NCBI RefSeq assembly: GCF_914271545.1
Contig: NZ_CAJZAH010000002.1
Location: 186,001 to 250,000 of the forward strand
Direction: 5' to 3'
Source of the DNA: Cupriavidus respiraculi
Lineage (GTDB): Bacteria > Pseudomonadota > Gammaproteobacteria > Burkholderiales > Burkholderiaceae
DNA: 64,000 nt
Part shown: positions 17,414 to 27,492 of the stretch, piece after piece
How positions within the stretch are numbered: the stretch's first letter is position 1
Layout: each line of letters starts with the position of its first letter
Notes under the pieces: model-generated
What the model saw: the letters and a program-made list of their open reading frames with translations, nothing else
Database searches by the model: none
What the model was told of the DNA's origin: nothing
Translations under genes and position numbers: made by a program

Positions 17414-18196
17414 TCAGACGGCGCTGACGCCGCCGTCCACCGCGAGAATCTGGCCGGTGATGTGCTTGCCGGCCTCGCTGGCGAACAGCAGGGCCGCGCC
17501 CTTGAGGTCCTCGTCGTCGCCCAGCCGGCGCAGCGGCACGCCCTCGCACATGCGGTCCACGCCAAGGCGGTCCAGCGAGCCCTGCGTCATCTTCGACGGA
17601 AAGAAGCCCGGTGCCAGCGCATTGACGGTGATATTGTGCTCGCCCCATTCGCCCGCCAGCGTGCGCGTGAAGTTGACCACGGCGCCCTTCGAGGTGTTGT
17701 AGGCGATGGTCTCCATGGTGCCCGGCGGGTTGCCCGCGAGGCCGGCGATGGAGGCGACGTTGATGATGCGGCCGTAGCGGCGCGGAATCATCGAACGCGC
17801 GCCGATGCGCTGGGTCAGCAGGAACAGGCCGCGGATATTCAGGTTCATCACCTTGTCCCACGCCTGCACCGGATGCTCCTCGGCGGGCGCGCCCCAGGTT
17901 GCGCCGGCATTGTTGACGAGGATATCGACGTGGCCGAGCTGGGCCAGCGTTTCGTCCGCGAGCCGCGCGATATCGTCATCGCGGGCGCCATCCGCGGCGA
18001 TCCAGTCGGCCTCGATGCCGCGCGATTTCAGGTGCGCCTGGGCGGCCTGCAGTTCGTCGGCCTTGCGCGCGGACAGCACCAGGCGCGCGCCCTGCTCGCC
18101 CAGTGCCTCGGCAATCTGCAGCCCCAGCCCGCGCGAGCCGCCGGTGATCAGCGCCGTGCGGCCCTTGAGGTCGAACAGTTGCTGGATGGTCTTCAT
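17414..18196 (-). CDS. SDR family oxidoreductase
   Basis: 260 residues, ATG at 18194-18196 with AGGAGACGAC upstream. The sequence begins FDLKGRTALITGGSRGLGLQ, then NNAGATWGAP, and YNTSKGAVVNF with the Tyr-Lys pair; the end is GQILAVDGGVSAV. It is a normal-length classical SDR, closest in look to 3-ketoacyl reductase and gluconate dehydrogenase-like members. It lies directly downstream of the acyl-CoA dehydrogenase gene (66-base gap containing a GTY triplet repeat) and upstream of the thioesterase, consistent with a role in acyl-chain metabolism. Confidence 0.9.
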   Translation of the reverse strand: MKTIQQLFDLKGRTALITGGSRGLGLQIAEALGEQGARLVLSARKADELQAAQAHLKSRGIEADWIAADGARDDDIARLADETLAQLGHVDILVNNAGATWGAPAEEHPVQAWDKVMNLNIRGLFLLTQRIGARSMIPRRYGRIINVASIAGLAGNPPGTMETIAYNTSKGAVVNFTRTLAGEWGEHNITVNALAPGFFPSKMTQGSLDRLGVDRMCEGVPLRRLGDDEDLKGAALLFASEAGKHITGQILAVDGGVSAV

Positions 18197-18216
18197 GTTG
18201 TCGTCTCCTGTGTCTT

Positions 18217-18249
18217 GTCGTTGTTGTCGTTGTTGTTGTCGTCGTCGTT
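18217..18249. repeat. GTT/GTC triplet microsatellite between two catabolic genes
   Basis: Eleven uninterrupted GTY triplets (GTC or GTT) fill half of the 66-base gap between the acyl-CoA dehydrogenase stop and the SDR start. On the transcribed minus strand this is a (GAC/AAC) run immediately before the AGGAGAC ribosome binding site of the SDR gene. Such a tract could change length by replication slippage and alter spacing between the two genes. Confidence 0.8.
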
Positions 18250-18262
18250 TTCGTTGCCGCCG

Positions 18263-20110
18263 TCAGAACCACGCGTCCTGCATGTCCAGCGTGGTGCGGT
18301 CCAGCGACGCCAGCAGGTCCAGTTGCGGCTCGACCTTGGGCAGCTCCCAGCGGAAGAAGTACGCCGCCGCGGCCAGCTTGCCGCGATAGAAGTCCGCCGT
18401 CGCGGCGTCGGCCCCGGCCAGCGCGGCGTGCGCGACGAGCGCCTGCTCCAGCCACATCCAGGCGACGACCACGTGGCCGAACGCCTCAAGATAGACCGAT
18501 GCGTTGGCCAGCGTCACCGCGGGATCGCCCGCCGCCCACAGCGTGGCCGTCACCTCGCCCAGCCGCTTGACCGCGGCGGCCAGCTCGCGCGCATGCGCGC
18601 CCAGCGCCGCGTCGCCGCTGCCAGTCGCGCGCCCGATAGTTGCCTGCACCCGCTCGCCGAGCAGGCGGAAGGCGGCGCCATCCTTCATCACCACCTTGCG
18701 GCCCAGCAGGTCCAGGCCCTGGATGCCGTGCGTGCCTTCGTGGATGGGATTGAGCCGGTTGTCGCGATAGAACTGCTCGACGTTGTACTCGCGCGTATAA
18801 CCGTAGCCGCCATGCACCTGGATCGCCAGGTTGTTGGCCTCCAGGCACCACTGCGACGGCCAGCTCTTGGCGATCGGCGTCAGGATATCGAGCAGCAGCG
18901 CGAGCCGTTCGCGCGCCTCGCCCTGCGCCGCATGCTCCTCGTCGACCAGCCGCGCGCAATACAGGTTCAGCGCCAGCCCGCCCTCGACATAGCTCTTCTG
19001 CGCGAGCAGCATGCGGCGGATATCCGCATGCTCGACGAGCCTGACCTGCGGGCTCGACGGGTCCTTGCCGCCCGGGCCAACGGGCCGGCCCTGCGGCCGG
19101 TTGCGCGCATAGTCCAGCGCGTGCAGATAGCCGGTGTAGCCCAGCATCACCGCGCCGAGGCCTACGCCGATGCGGGCCTCGTTCATCATGTGGAACATGC
19201 AGGCCAGGCCCTTGTGCGGCTCGCCCACCAGGTAGCCGATGGCGCCCGCCTTGCCGCCGGGGCGGTACTTCGTGCCCTCGCCAAAGTTCAGCAGGCAGTT
19301 GGTGGTGCCGCGATAGCCCATCTTGTGATTGAGCCCGGCCAGCACCACGTCGTTGCGCTCGCCGAGCGAGCCGTCCTCGTTGACGAGGAACTTGGGCACG
19401 ATGAAGAGAGAAATGCCCTTGACCCCCGGAATGGTCTTGCCATCGGGACCGGGAATCTTGGCCAGCACCAGATGCACGATGTTGTCGGACAGCTCGTGCT
19501 CGCCGGCCGAGATCCACATCTTGTTGCCGCGCAGGCGGTACTGTGCGCCCAGTGGCGATTCGCCCTCGTAGTCCGCTCGCGTGGTGATGTCCGACAGCGA
19601 CGAGCCGGCCTGCGGCTCGGACAGGCACATGGTGCCGAAGAACCGCCCCTCCAGCTCGGGCTTCACGAACGTCTCGATCTGTGCCGGCGTACCGTGCGCG
19701 AGCAGCAGGTTGGCGTTGCCGATGGTGAGGAACGGATAGGAGCTGGTGCCGACGTTGGCACCCTTGAAATACGCGAGTCCCGCCTTCTCGACCACCACGG
19801 GCAGCTGCATGCCGCCCAGCTCGTAGTCCTGGCCGGCCGCCATCAGGCCCGATGCGCAGAAGGCATCGAGCGCGGTCTTGACCTCGGGAATGATGGTGAC
19901 GGTCTCGCCGTCGAAGTGCGGCTCCTGCTGGTCGCTCTTCTTGTTGTGCGGGGCGAACAGATCGGTGGCGATCTTCTCGCAGGTATCGAGCGCGGCGTCG
20001 AAGGTCTCGCGCGAATGGTCCGCGTAGCGCGGGATTTCCGTCAGCTGCTGGACATGCAGCCATTCGTACAGCAGGAATTCGAGGTCCCGGCGGGACATGA
20101 TCATCGACAT
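18263..20110 (-). CDS. Acyl-CoA dehydrogenase, large DmdC/FadE-like type
   Basis: 615 residues from ATG at 20108-20110; other in-frame ATGs at 20104 and 20098 differ by 2 and 4 residues. The size and N-terminus (RRDLEFLLYEWL) match the roughly 600-residue acyl-CoA dehydrogenases that carry an extra C-terminal domain, including methylmercaptopropionyl-CoA dehydrogenase DmdC. Core features: MCLSEPQAGSSLSDI, KMWISAGEH and HGGYGYTREYNVEQFYRDNR. It makes enoyl-CoA with FAD, passing electrons to ETF. A strong terminator upstream (20166-20198) separates it from the thiolase gene, so it needs its own promoter or read-through. Confidence 0.92.
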   Translation of the reverse strand: MSMIMSRRDLEFLLYEWLHVQQLTEIPRYADHSRETFDAALDTCEKIATDLFAPHNKKSDQQEPHFDGETVTIIPEVKTALDAFCASGLMAAGQDYELGGMQLPVVVEKAGLAYFKGANVGTSSYPFLTIGNANLLLAHGTPAQIETFVKPELEGRFFGTMCLSEPQAGSSLSDITTRADYEGESPLGAQYRLRGNKMWISAGEHELSDNIVHLVLAKIPGPDGKTIPGVKGISLFIVPKFLVNEDGSLGERNDVVLAGLNHKMGYRGTTNCLLNFGEGTKYRPGGKAGAIGYLVGEPHKGLACMFHMMNEARIGVGLGAVMLGYTGYLHALDYARNRPQGRPVGPGGKDPSSPQVRLVEHADIRRMLLAQKSYVEGGLALNLYCARLVDEEHAAQGEARERLALLLDILTPIAKSWPSQWCLEANNLAIQVHGGYGYTREYNVEQFYRDNRLNPIHEGTHGIQGLDLLGRKVVMKDGAAFRLLGERVQATIGRATGSGDAALGAHARELAAAVKRLGEVTATLWAAGDPAVTLANASVYLEAFGHVVVAWMWLEQALVAHAALAGADAATADFYRGKLAAAAYFFRWELPKVEPQLDLLASLDRTTLDMQDAWF

Positions 20111-20165
20111 GGCGGCAGAGGCTCCGGGAACGGTATCAACGGGAACGTTGCATCGACAGGCGGGC

Positions 20166-20198
20166 AAAAAAAAGCGCCGGCGTTCGCACGCGGCGCTT
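20166..20198 (-). terminator. Intrinsic terminator of the thiolase transcript
   Basis: On the minus strand an 8-bp perfect stem (AAGCGCCG / CGGCGCTT, 11-base loop) is followed by a run of eight T. It begins 81 bases after the thiolase stop codon and about 56 bases before the acyl-CoA dehydrogenase start, so it marks a transcript end inside what otherwise looks like one long catabolic operon. Confidence 0.85.
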
Positions 20199-20278
20199 GA
20201 CTGGTTCAGCCGGCATCGCCGAGGTCGCTGCCATGCGCGATCAGGTCCATCCACATGGCGGCGCCCCGGCGACGCGGC

Positions 20279-21457
<1,179 letters not shown>

Positions 21458-21530
21458 GTCTTGCTCCTCGGAATCTCGGTTGTCTTGCGACTGTGTTCGT
21501 TCGGTATGTTCGGCTTGGCGTTGCTTCGGC

Positions 21531-22199
21531 TCAGGCAGCGGCGGTTGCAGGGTTCAGCAGGTCGGCGGCGCGCAGGCGCTGCACGCCCGCCGCCTCCAGG
21601 CTGCGCCACGCGGCGGCGAGCGATCCGTCCAGGTCGATCGCGCGGCAGGCATCCTCGACCACCGCGGCCTCGAAACCGGCCGCGCGTGCATCGAGCGCGC
21701 TCCAGGCGACGCAATAGTCCGTCGCCAGGCCCACGCAGAAGACCCGCCGCACGCCGTGCTCGCGCAGATAGCCTGCGAGCCCGGTGCGTGTGGTGCGGTC
21801 CGCCTCCATGAAGGCGGAATAGCTGTCCACCTCGCGGTGATGGCCCTTGCGGATCAGCAGCGTGGCGTGCGGCACATCCAGCGCCGCATGCAGCGCGGCG
21901 CCCTCGGTGTCCTGCACGCAGTGGCTGGGCCACAGCACCTGCTCGCCATACGGCAATGCCCGGGTCTGGAACGGCTCGGCGCCCGCGTGATTCGCGGCGA
22001 AGGAAACGTGGTCGGCGGGATGCCAGTCCTGCGTCAGCACGACGCGGTCAAAGGCCCGGGCGAGCCGGTTGATGACGGGCACGACCTCGTCGCCGCGCGG
22101 CACGGCAAGCGCCCCGCCCGGCATGAAGTCGTTCTGCACGTCGATCACCAGCAGGCAGTCTTCCTGCCCGTAACGCCGGTCCTCCAGCTCCCGCGCCAT
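21531..22199 (-). CDS. pncA: Nicotinamidase/pyrazinamidase-like cysteine hydrolase
   Basis: 222 residues. The PncA catalytic triad is visible: Asp20 in LVIDVQNDF, Lys118 in LIRKGHH and Cys163 in [10 protein letters not shown]. Metal ligands are seen in TQDWHPADH and the WPSHC motif is intact. It deamidates nicotinamide to nicotinic acid in the NAD salvage pathway. Its place between fadB and the thiolase gene is not explained by a shared pathway, except that beta-oxidation consumes NAD; this may be a conserved lineage-specific arrangement. Confidence 0.92.
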   Translation of the reverse strand: MARELEDRRYGQEDCLLVIDVQNDFMPGGALAVPRGDEVVPVINRLARAFDRVVLTQDWHPADHVSFAANHAGAEPFQTRALPYGEQVLWPSHCVQDTEGAALHAALDVPHATLLIRKGHHREVDSYSAFMEADRTTRTGLAGYLREHGVRRVFCVGLATDYCVAWSALDARAAGFEAAVVEDACRAIDLDGSLAAAWRSLEAAGVQRLRAADLLNPATAAA

Positions 22200-22244
22200 C
22201 GCGCCTCCCTCGCTTCGCCCTGTGCCGTGCCTTCAGCCAATCAA

Positions 22245-24326
22245 TCAGCCGTTGAAGCCCTTGCCTTCGGCCGCCAGCTTGGTCAGCAGCGGTGCCGGCT
22301 GCCAGGCTTCGCCGTGATAGCCCTTGGCGTAGCGCGACATCGCCAGCGCCACGTTGTACAGGCCGACCTGGTCGGCGTAGAGCATCGGGCCGCCGCGGAA
22401 GATCGGGAAGCCGTAGCCGGTCAGGTACACCATGTCGATGTCCGACGCCTTGGAGGCGATGCCTTCTTCCAGGATCTTGGCACCCTCGTTGACCAGCGCG
22501 TACACCAGCCGTTCGACGATCTCCTCGTCCGAGATCTTGCGGCGCGTGATGCCCAGGTCCTTGGAGTGCTGCACGATCATGTCGTTGACCTGCTGGTTCG
22601 GGTACGGCTTGCGGTCGCCCGGCTTGTAGTCGTACCAGCCGGCGCCCGTCTTCTGGCCGAAGCGGCCCAGCTCGCACAGCAGATCGGCGGTCTTCGAATA
22701 CTGGATGTCCGGCTTGTCCACGGCGCGGCGCTTGCGGATGGCCCAGCCGATATCGTTGCCGGCCAGGTCGCCCATGCGGAACGGACCCATGGCGAAGCCG
22801 AACTTCTCGATGGCCTTGTCGACCTGCTCGGGCAGCGCGCCTTCGTCCAGCAGATAGCCCGCCTGGCGGCTGTACTGCTCGATCATGCGGTTGCCGATGA
22901 AGCCGTCGCACACGCCGGAGACCACGGCCGTCTTCTTGATCTTCTTGGCCACCTGCATGACCGTGGCCAGCACGTCCTTGCCGGTCTTCTCGCCGCGCAC
23001 CACTTCCAGCAGCTTCATCACGTTGGCCGGGCTGAAGAAGTGCATGCCCACCACGTCCTGAGGACGCTTGGTGAACGAGGCGATCTTGTTGACGTCCAGC
23101 GTGGAGGTGTTCGAGGCCAGGATGGCACCAGGCTTCATCACCTCGTCCAGCTTCTTGAACACCGTTTCCTTGACGCCCATCTCCTCGAACACGGCCTCGA
23201 TCACCAGGTCCGCGTCCTTGATCTCGTCATAGGACAGCGTGGTGGAAAGCAGGCCCATGCGCTGCTCGACCTTCTCCGCCGTCAGCTTGCCCTTCTTGGC
23301 GCTGTTCTCGTAGTTGCGGCGGATGGTGGCCACGCCGCGGTCCAGCGCTTCCTGCTTGGTTTCCAGCACGATCACCGGAATGCCGGCGTTCAGGAAGTTC
23401 ATCGAGATGCCGCCGCCCATGGTGCCGGCGCCGATCACGGCCACCTTTTCGATCTTGCGCACCGGGGTGTCCGACGGCACGTCGGGAATCTTGCTGGCGG
23501 CGCGCTCGCCGAAGAAGGCATGGCGCAGCGCGCGCGATTCCGGCGTGGTCACCAGCTCCATGAAGCCGGCGCGCTCGATCTTCAGGCCCTCGTCGAAGGA
23601 CTTGAGCGACGCGGCGACCGCCTCCACGCACTTGAGCGGCGCGGGGAAGTTCTTGGCCACGGCCGAGACGGTATTGCGGGCGAAGGCCAGGAAACCGTCG
23701 GCATTCTCGTGGCGCACCTTCAGGTCGCGCACCTTCGGATGCGGGCCGGCGGCATTGCCGGCGTTCTTCGCGAACTGGATCGCGGCGGGCAGCACGTCGC
23801 CTTCCACGACCTCGTCGAACAGCTTGGTGCCGGCAAGCTTCTCCGACGGCACGGCCGTGCCCGAGACGATCATGTTGAGCGCCGCCTCCAGGCCGATCAC
23901 GCGCGGCAGGCGCTGCGTGCCGCCGGCGCCCGGCAGGATGCCCAGCTTCACTTCGGGCAGCGCGATCTGCGCGCCCTTGGCCGCCACGCGGTAGTTGCAG
24001 CCCAGCGCCAGTTCGAGGCCACCGCCCATCGCGACGGTATGGATCGCCGCCACCACGGGCTTGGTCGAGCCTTCCACCACCTTGATCACCGAATGCAGCG
24101 TGGGCTCCTGCGTCGCCTTCGGCGTATTGAATTCGCGGATGTCAGCGCCGCCCGAGAACGCCTTGCCGGCACCGGTGATGACGATGGCCTTGACGGCCTC
24201 GTCATCCAGCGCACGGGTCATGCCTTCGACGATGCCCAGCCGGGTGCTGTGGCCTAGACCGTTGACCGGGGGATTGTCGAGCGTGATGACGGCCACGCCG
24301 TCCTGAACCTGATACTGCGCTGTCAT
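22245..24326 (-). CDS. fadB: FadB-type bifunctional enoyl-CoA hydratase/3-hydroxyacyl-CoA dehydrogenase
   Basis: 693 residues from ATG at 24324-24326 with AAAGGAAC upstream. The N-terminal third is a crotonase domain (PPVNGLGHSTR, GAGKAFSGGADIREF, GGGLELALGCNYR, GAGGTQRLPR). From about residue 293 comes the NAD-binding 3-hydroxyacyl-CoA dehydrogenase domain (AVIGAGTMGGGISMNF), followed by VGMHFFSPANVMKL. It catalyses steps two and three of beta-oxidation. It heads the fadB-pncA-thiolase transcript and has its own promoter with an overlapping palindrome at 24479-24507, 153 bases upstream. Confidence 0.94.
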   Translation of the reverse strand: MTAQYQVQDGVAVITLDNPPVNGLGHSTRLGIVEGMTRALDDEAVKAIVITGAGKAFSGGADIREFNTPKATQEPTLHSVIKVVEGSTKPVVAAIHTVAMGGGLELALGCNYRVAAKGAQIALPEVKLGILPGAGGTQRLPRVIGLEAALNMIVSGTAVPSEKLAGTKLFDEVVEGDVLPAAIQFAKNAGNAAGPHPKVRDLKVRHENADGFLAFARNTVSAVAKNFPAPLKCVEAVAASLKSFDEGLKIERAGFMELVTTPESRALRHAFFGERAASKIPDVPSDTPVRKIEKVAVIGAGTMGGGISMNFLNAGIPVIVLETKQEALDRGVATIRRNYENSAKKGKLTAEKVEQRMGLLSTTLSYDEIKDADLVIEAVFEEMGVKETVFKKLDEVMKPGAILASNTSTLDVNKIASFTKRPQDVVGMHFFSPANVMKLLEVVRGEKTGKDVLATVMQVAKKIKKTAVVSGVCDGFIGNRMIEQYSRQAGYLLDEGALPEQVDKAIEKFGFAMGPFRMGDLAGNDIGWAIRKRRAVDKPDIQYSKTADLLCELGRFGQKTGAGWYDYKPGDRKPYPNQQVNDMIVQHSKDLGITRRKISDEEIVERLVYALVNEGAKILEEGIASKASDIDMVYLTGYGFPIFRGGPMLYADQVGLYNVALAMSRYAKGYHGEAWQPAPLLTKLAAEGKGFNG

Positions 24327-24478
24327 GCTGGTTCCTTTGGTGTCTTGAAGTTGTCTCGGGATTCGAATTCTCGAATAGTTATGTTGGCGTCGGCGTACCG
24401 CGAGGTCCGCTCTGCCGGGCGCGCGTCCCGTCGGGAAAACCCTTGTGTCGGGCGGCATGCCGGTGCGCGAGCCAAACA

Positions 24479-24507
24479 AGCATACACAAAATAGAACGGT
24501 CGTTCAA
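24479..24507 (-). promoter_or_regulatory. fadB promoter with overlapping palindromic operator
   Basis: Read on the minus strand: -35 TTGAAC (24502-24507), 17-base spacer, -10 TATGCT (24479-24484), a near-consensus sigma-70 promoter aimed at fadB. The perfect palindrome GAACGACCGTTC (plus-strand 24494-24505) overlaps the -35 and is followed by TATTTT. The promoter at 10944-10973 has the same layout. The pattern is that of a TetR-type repressor site in beta-oxidation genes, for which FadP/PsrA-type regulators are known; which one acts here is inference. Confidence 0.68.
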
Positions 24508-24625
24508 TTTGGATTTTCGAAGGACTGCGATGCAACCGGCAGGACCTATAAGGGCCGTGCATGGGAGCATTCAGCCTAGTGCATTCCGACCCGGAAAACC
24601 GCATGCGGGCGGCAAGGCCGCGCGT

Positions 24626-24649
24626 AAAAAAGTCCTGCCGGGGCAGGAC
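24626..24649 (-). terminator. Intrinsic terminator of the liv operon
   Basis: On the minus strand, GTCCTGCC and GGCAGGAC form a perfect 8-bp stem with a 2-base minimal loop, followed by six T. It lies 29 bases beyond the livF stop codon. The 351 bases between livF and fadB therefore hold the liv terminator and the fadB promoter, and I see no gene in them. Confidence 0.88.
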
Positions 24650-24677
24650 CGAGGATCGCCTCTAGAGCGGGCTTGCC

Positions 24678-25391
24678 CTACACCTCCAGCCACTCCTTGC
24701 GCACCTTCGGATCGGCCTTCAATGCCTGCGGCGTCCCCTCGAAGACGATATGCCCGTGCCCCATCACATAGACCCGCTGGGAGATGTCGAGCGCGATGGC
24801 AAGCTTCTGCTCGATCAGCAGCACGGACACGCCGCGCTCCTTCAACGTCTTCAGATAGTCGCCCACCAGCGCGACGATCATCGGCGCCAGCCCTTCGGTG
24901 GGCTCGTCGATCAGGATCAGGTCGGGGTCGCCCATCAGCGTGCGGCACAGGGTCAGCATCTGCTGCTCGCCGCCCGACAGCACGCCGGCCACGGTGTTCT
25001 CGCGGTCCTTCAGCCGCGGGAACATGCGGAACATGTCGTCGACCGACCAGCGCGGCTTGCTCTGCCGTGGATTGGGCTTTTCGCCCAGCAGCAGGTTCTG
25101 CCGCACGGTCAGCGTGGGGAAGATGTCGCGGTTCTCCGGCACGTAGCCCACGCCCAGGTGCGCGATCTCGAACGTGCGGCGCCCCAGGATCTCCTCGTCG
25201 CGAAAGCGCACGGAGCCCTCGGCCTTGACCATGCCGAGGATGGCCTTGGCCATGGTGGAGCGCCCCACGCCGTTGCGGCCCAGCAGCGCGACGATTTCGC
25301 CCTCGTCGATATGCAGGTCGACGCCGTGCAGGATATGGCTCTTGCCGTAGTAGGCGTGCAGGCCCTGCACGTCCAGCATGCGCTTGCCCAT
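24678..25391 (-). CDS. livF: Branched-chain amino acid-type ABC transporter ATP-binding protein LivF
   Basis: 237 residues. LivF-type ATPase: LDVQGLHAYYGKSHILHGV, signature LSGGEQQML, Walker B LILIDEPTEGLAP. The Walker A loop reads GRNGVGRST, with arginine where the invariant lysine normally stands; similar GRNGVGR loops are known to me from other proteobacterial LivF-like proteins. The start overlaps the livG stop by one base (TGATG), so translation is coupled. It energises uptake of branched-chain amino acids or a related ligand at the inner membrane together with LivG. Confidence 0.93.
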   Translation of the reverse strand: MGKRMLDVQGLHAYYGKSHILHGVDLHIDEGEIVALLGRNGVGRSTMAKAILGMVKAEGSVRFRDEEILGRRTFEIAHLGVGYVPENRDIFPTLTVRQNLLLGEKPNPRQSKPRWSVDDMFRMFPRLKDRENTVAGVLSGGEQQMLTLCRTLMGDPDLILIDEPTEGLAPMIVALVGDYLKTLKERGVSVLLIEQKLAIALDISQRVYVMGHGHIVFEGTPQALKADPKVRKEWLEV

Positions 25392-26176
25392 CAGTGCCCT
25401 CCTTCCATCGCGCCGGCGGCCGCGGGCTCGTCCAGCGTGGTACCGAGATAGGCTTCCTTGACCTTGCGGTTGGCGCGGATCGCCTCCGGGGTATCGGTGG
25501 CGATCACCTCGCCATAGACCAGCACCGAGATGCGGTCCGCGAGCCCGAACACCACGCTCATGTCGTGCTCCACCATGATCAGCGTCTTGCCCACCGTGAC
25601 GCGGCGGATCAGCTCCACCGCATGGTCCGACTCCGAGCGGCTCATGCCCGCGGTGGGCTCGTCCAGCAGGATCACGTCGGCGCCGCCCGCGATGGTGATG
25701 CCGATTTCCAGCGCCCGCTGTTCGGCATAGGTCAGCAGGCCGGACTGCGTTTCGCGGCGATGCTGCAGGCCGATCAGCTCCAGCACCTCGTCGGCCCGCT
25801 CGCGCGCATCGCGCAGCTCCGACAGCCGGTGCCAGAACGAATACTTGTAGCCCAGCGACCAGAGCACCGCGCAGCGCAGGTTCTCGAACACCGACAGCCG
25901 GTGAAAGATGTTGGTGATCTGGAAGCTTCGCGACAGCCCCTTGCGGTTGATCACGAACGGCTGCAATCCGCCGATCTCCTCGCCGTTGAGCCGCACCGAA
26001 CCCGACGTCGGCGCAAAGCGGCCGGAGATCAGGTTGAAGGTGGTCGACTTGCCGGCCCCATTGGGCCCGATCAGCGCGTGCCGCTCGCCGCGGCCGATGC
26101 TCAGGTTCACGCCGCGGATGATTTCGGTCTGGCCGAACTTCTTGCGCACATCGATCAGTTCCACCGCCGCCGTCAT
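25391..26176 (-). CDS. livG: Branched-chain amino acid-type ABC transporter ATP-binding protein LivG
   Basis: 261 residues from ATG at 26174-26176; the frame is open much further upstream through livM but that part is a shadow. Walker A GPNGAGKST is near residue 38, and LTYAEQRALEIG replaces the usual LSGGQ signature as is normal in LivG. Walker B is VILLDEPTAGMS. The start overlaps the livM stop by four bases (ATGA). It is the lysine-containing partner of the LivF ATPase that carries the altered Walker A loop. Confidence 0.94.
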   Translation of the reverse strand: MTAAVELIDVRKKFGQTEIIRGVNLSIGRGERHALIGPNGAGKSTTFNLISGRFAPTSGSVRLNGEEIGGLQPFVINRKGLSRSFQITNIFHRLSVFENLRCAVLWSLGYKYSFWHRLSELRDARERADEVLELIGLQHRRETQSGLLTYAEQRALEIGITIAGGADVILLDEPTAGMSRSESDHAVELIRRVTVGKTLIMVEHDMSVVFGLADRISVLVYGEVIATDTPEAIRANRKVKEAYLGTTLDEPAAAGAMEGGH

Positions 26177-27492
26177 GCCGCGCCTCCGTTCATTTCCGCC
26201 TGCACCCTGTCCCAGACCACGCGCGCCTGCCGCGTGGTGATGCGCCACGCGAACAGCCCCACGGCCCACAGCGCAGCCGCGACGAGCCACGGCGTCAGCG
26301 TCGCCGCGTCGAAGGCGATGCCGAACATGGTCATCGCCGTGCCGTTGGCGGCATCGACCTGCACCTTGTAGACCAGTTCCACCGTCAGAATCACGGCCGC
26401 CAGCAGCACGATCCCGGCCGCGCCGGACTTGAGGTAGGCGGGCACCATGGCGCCGAATTTGCGGCGGGCGATCAGCGGCAGCTGCATCATCAGCAGGCTT
26501 GCCAGGCCGCCCGGCACGAACATCACCGTGGCGACGAAGAACAGGCCCAGGTACAGCAGCCACGCCTTGGTCAGGTCGGACAGCGCTACGGCGAAGAGGA
26601 TAAAGACGATCGCGCCGATGATGGGCCCGAAGAAGAAGCCAGCGCCGCCGATGAAGGCCGCCAGCAGCACGCCGCCCGAGCGCACGGCGCTGACGTTCTC
26701 GGCCGAGACGATCTCGAAGTTGATGCAGGCCAGCGCTCCGGAAATGCCTGCGAAGAACGCCGACAGGATCAGCACGAGGAAGCGCACCCGCTGCGTGTTG
26801 TAGCCGATGAACTCGACGCGCTCCGGGTTGTCCCGCACGGCGTTCGCGATGCGGCCCAGCGGCGTCTGCGTCCAGGCGAACATTGCCGCCATCGACAGCA
26901 GGCACCAGACCGCGATCAGGTAGTACACCTGCCGGCCCGGGCCGAAGGTGATGCCCAGGAAGGGCTCGCCGACCACGCGATTGGTCGAGATGCCGCCCTC
27001 GCCGCCGAAGAACTCCGGGAACATCAGCGAGCTGGCGAACACCATCTCCCCGATGCCCAGCGTGATCATCGCGAACGTGGTGCCGGACTTCTTGGTGGTC
27101 ACGTAGCCGAAGATGATGCCGAAGAAGGCGCCGGCGATGCCGCCCACCAGCGGCAGCAGGGATACCGGCAGCCACGCGGAGCCCGCGCCCACCATATTGA
27201 GCACGTGCACCGAGATGAACGCGCCCATGCCCGAATAGACCGCATGCCCGAAGGACAGCATGCCGGTCTGGCCCAGCAGCATGTTGTACGACAGCGCGAA
27301 TATGATCATGATGCCCATCTGCGACATCAGCGTGATGGCAAACCCGCCGGAGAAGATCAGCGGCGCCACCAGCATCGCCAGCGCGGTCAGGCCCCAGATC
27401 AGCCAGCGCCCCAGGTTCAGTGGCCGGTAGCGCATGGTCCGGCCGCTATGCACGGCATCGCGCCGCTGTTGCATCGTCGTTTCCATGGTCAT
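26173..27492 (-). CDS. livM: Branched-chain amino acid-type ABC transporter permease LivM
   Basis: 439 residues from ATG at 27490-27492, overlapping the livH stop as TGATG. The LivM fold is shown by MIIFALSYNMLLGQTGMLSFGHA and by several hydrophobic segments. An unusual extra segment follows the main permease: after about residue 320 come further hydrophobic helices, including GAAGIVLLAAVILTVELVYKV, giving a length well above the usual 320-350. The extension may be two additional transmembrane helices. It is an inner membrane channel subunit paired with LivH. Confidence 0.92.
   Translation of the reverse strand: MTMETTMQQRRDAVHSGRTMRYRPLNLGRWLIWGLTALAMLVAPLIFSGGFAITLMSQMGIMIIFALSYNMLLGQTGMLSFGHAVYSGMGAFISVHVLNMVGAGSAWLPVSLLPLVGGIAGAFFGIIFGYVTTKKSGTTFAMITLGIGEMVFASSLMFPEFFGGEGGISTNRVVGEPFLGITFGPGRQVYYLIAVWCLLSMAAMFAWTQTPLGRIANAVRDNPERVEFIGYNTQRVRFLVLILSAFFAGISGALACINFEIVSAENVSAVRSGGVLLAAFIGGAGFFFGPIIGAIVFILFAVALSDLTKAWLLYLGLFFVATVMFVPGGLASLLMMQLPLIARRKFGAMVPAYLKSGAAGIVLLAAVILTVELVYKVQVDAANGTAMTMFGIAFDAATLTPWLVAAALWAVGLFAWRITTRQARVVWDRVQAEMNGGAA

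Noticed and set aside
17369-20200. A long open frame on the plus strand (over 900 codons) opposite the SDR and acyl-CoA dehydrogenase genes.
   Set aside because: It is arginine, alanine and glycine-rich with no motifs, and is explained by high-GC codon bias of the real genes on the other strand.
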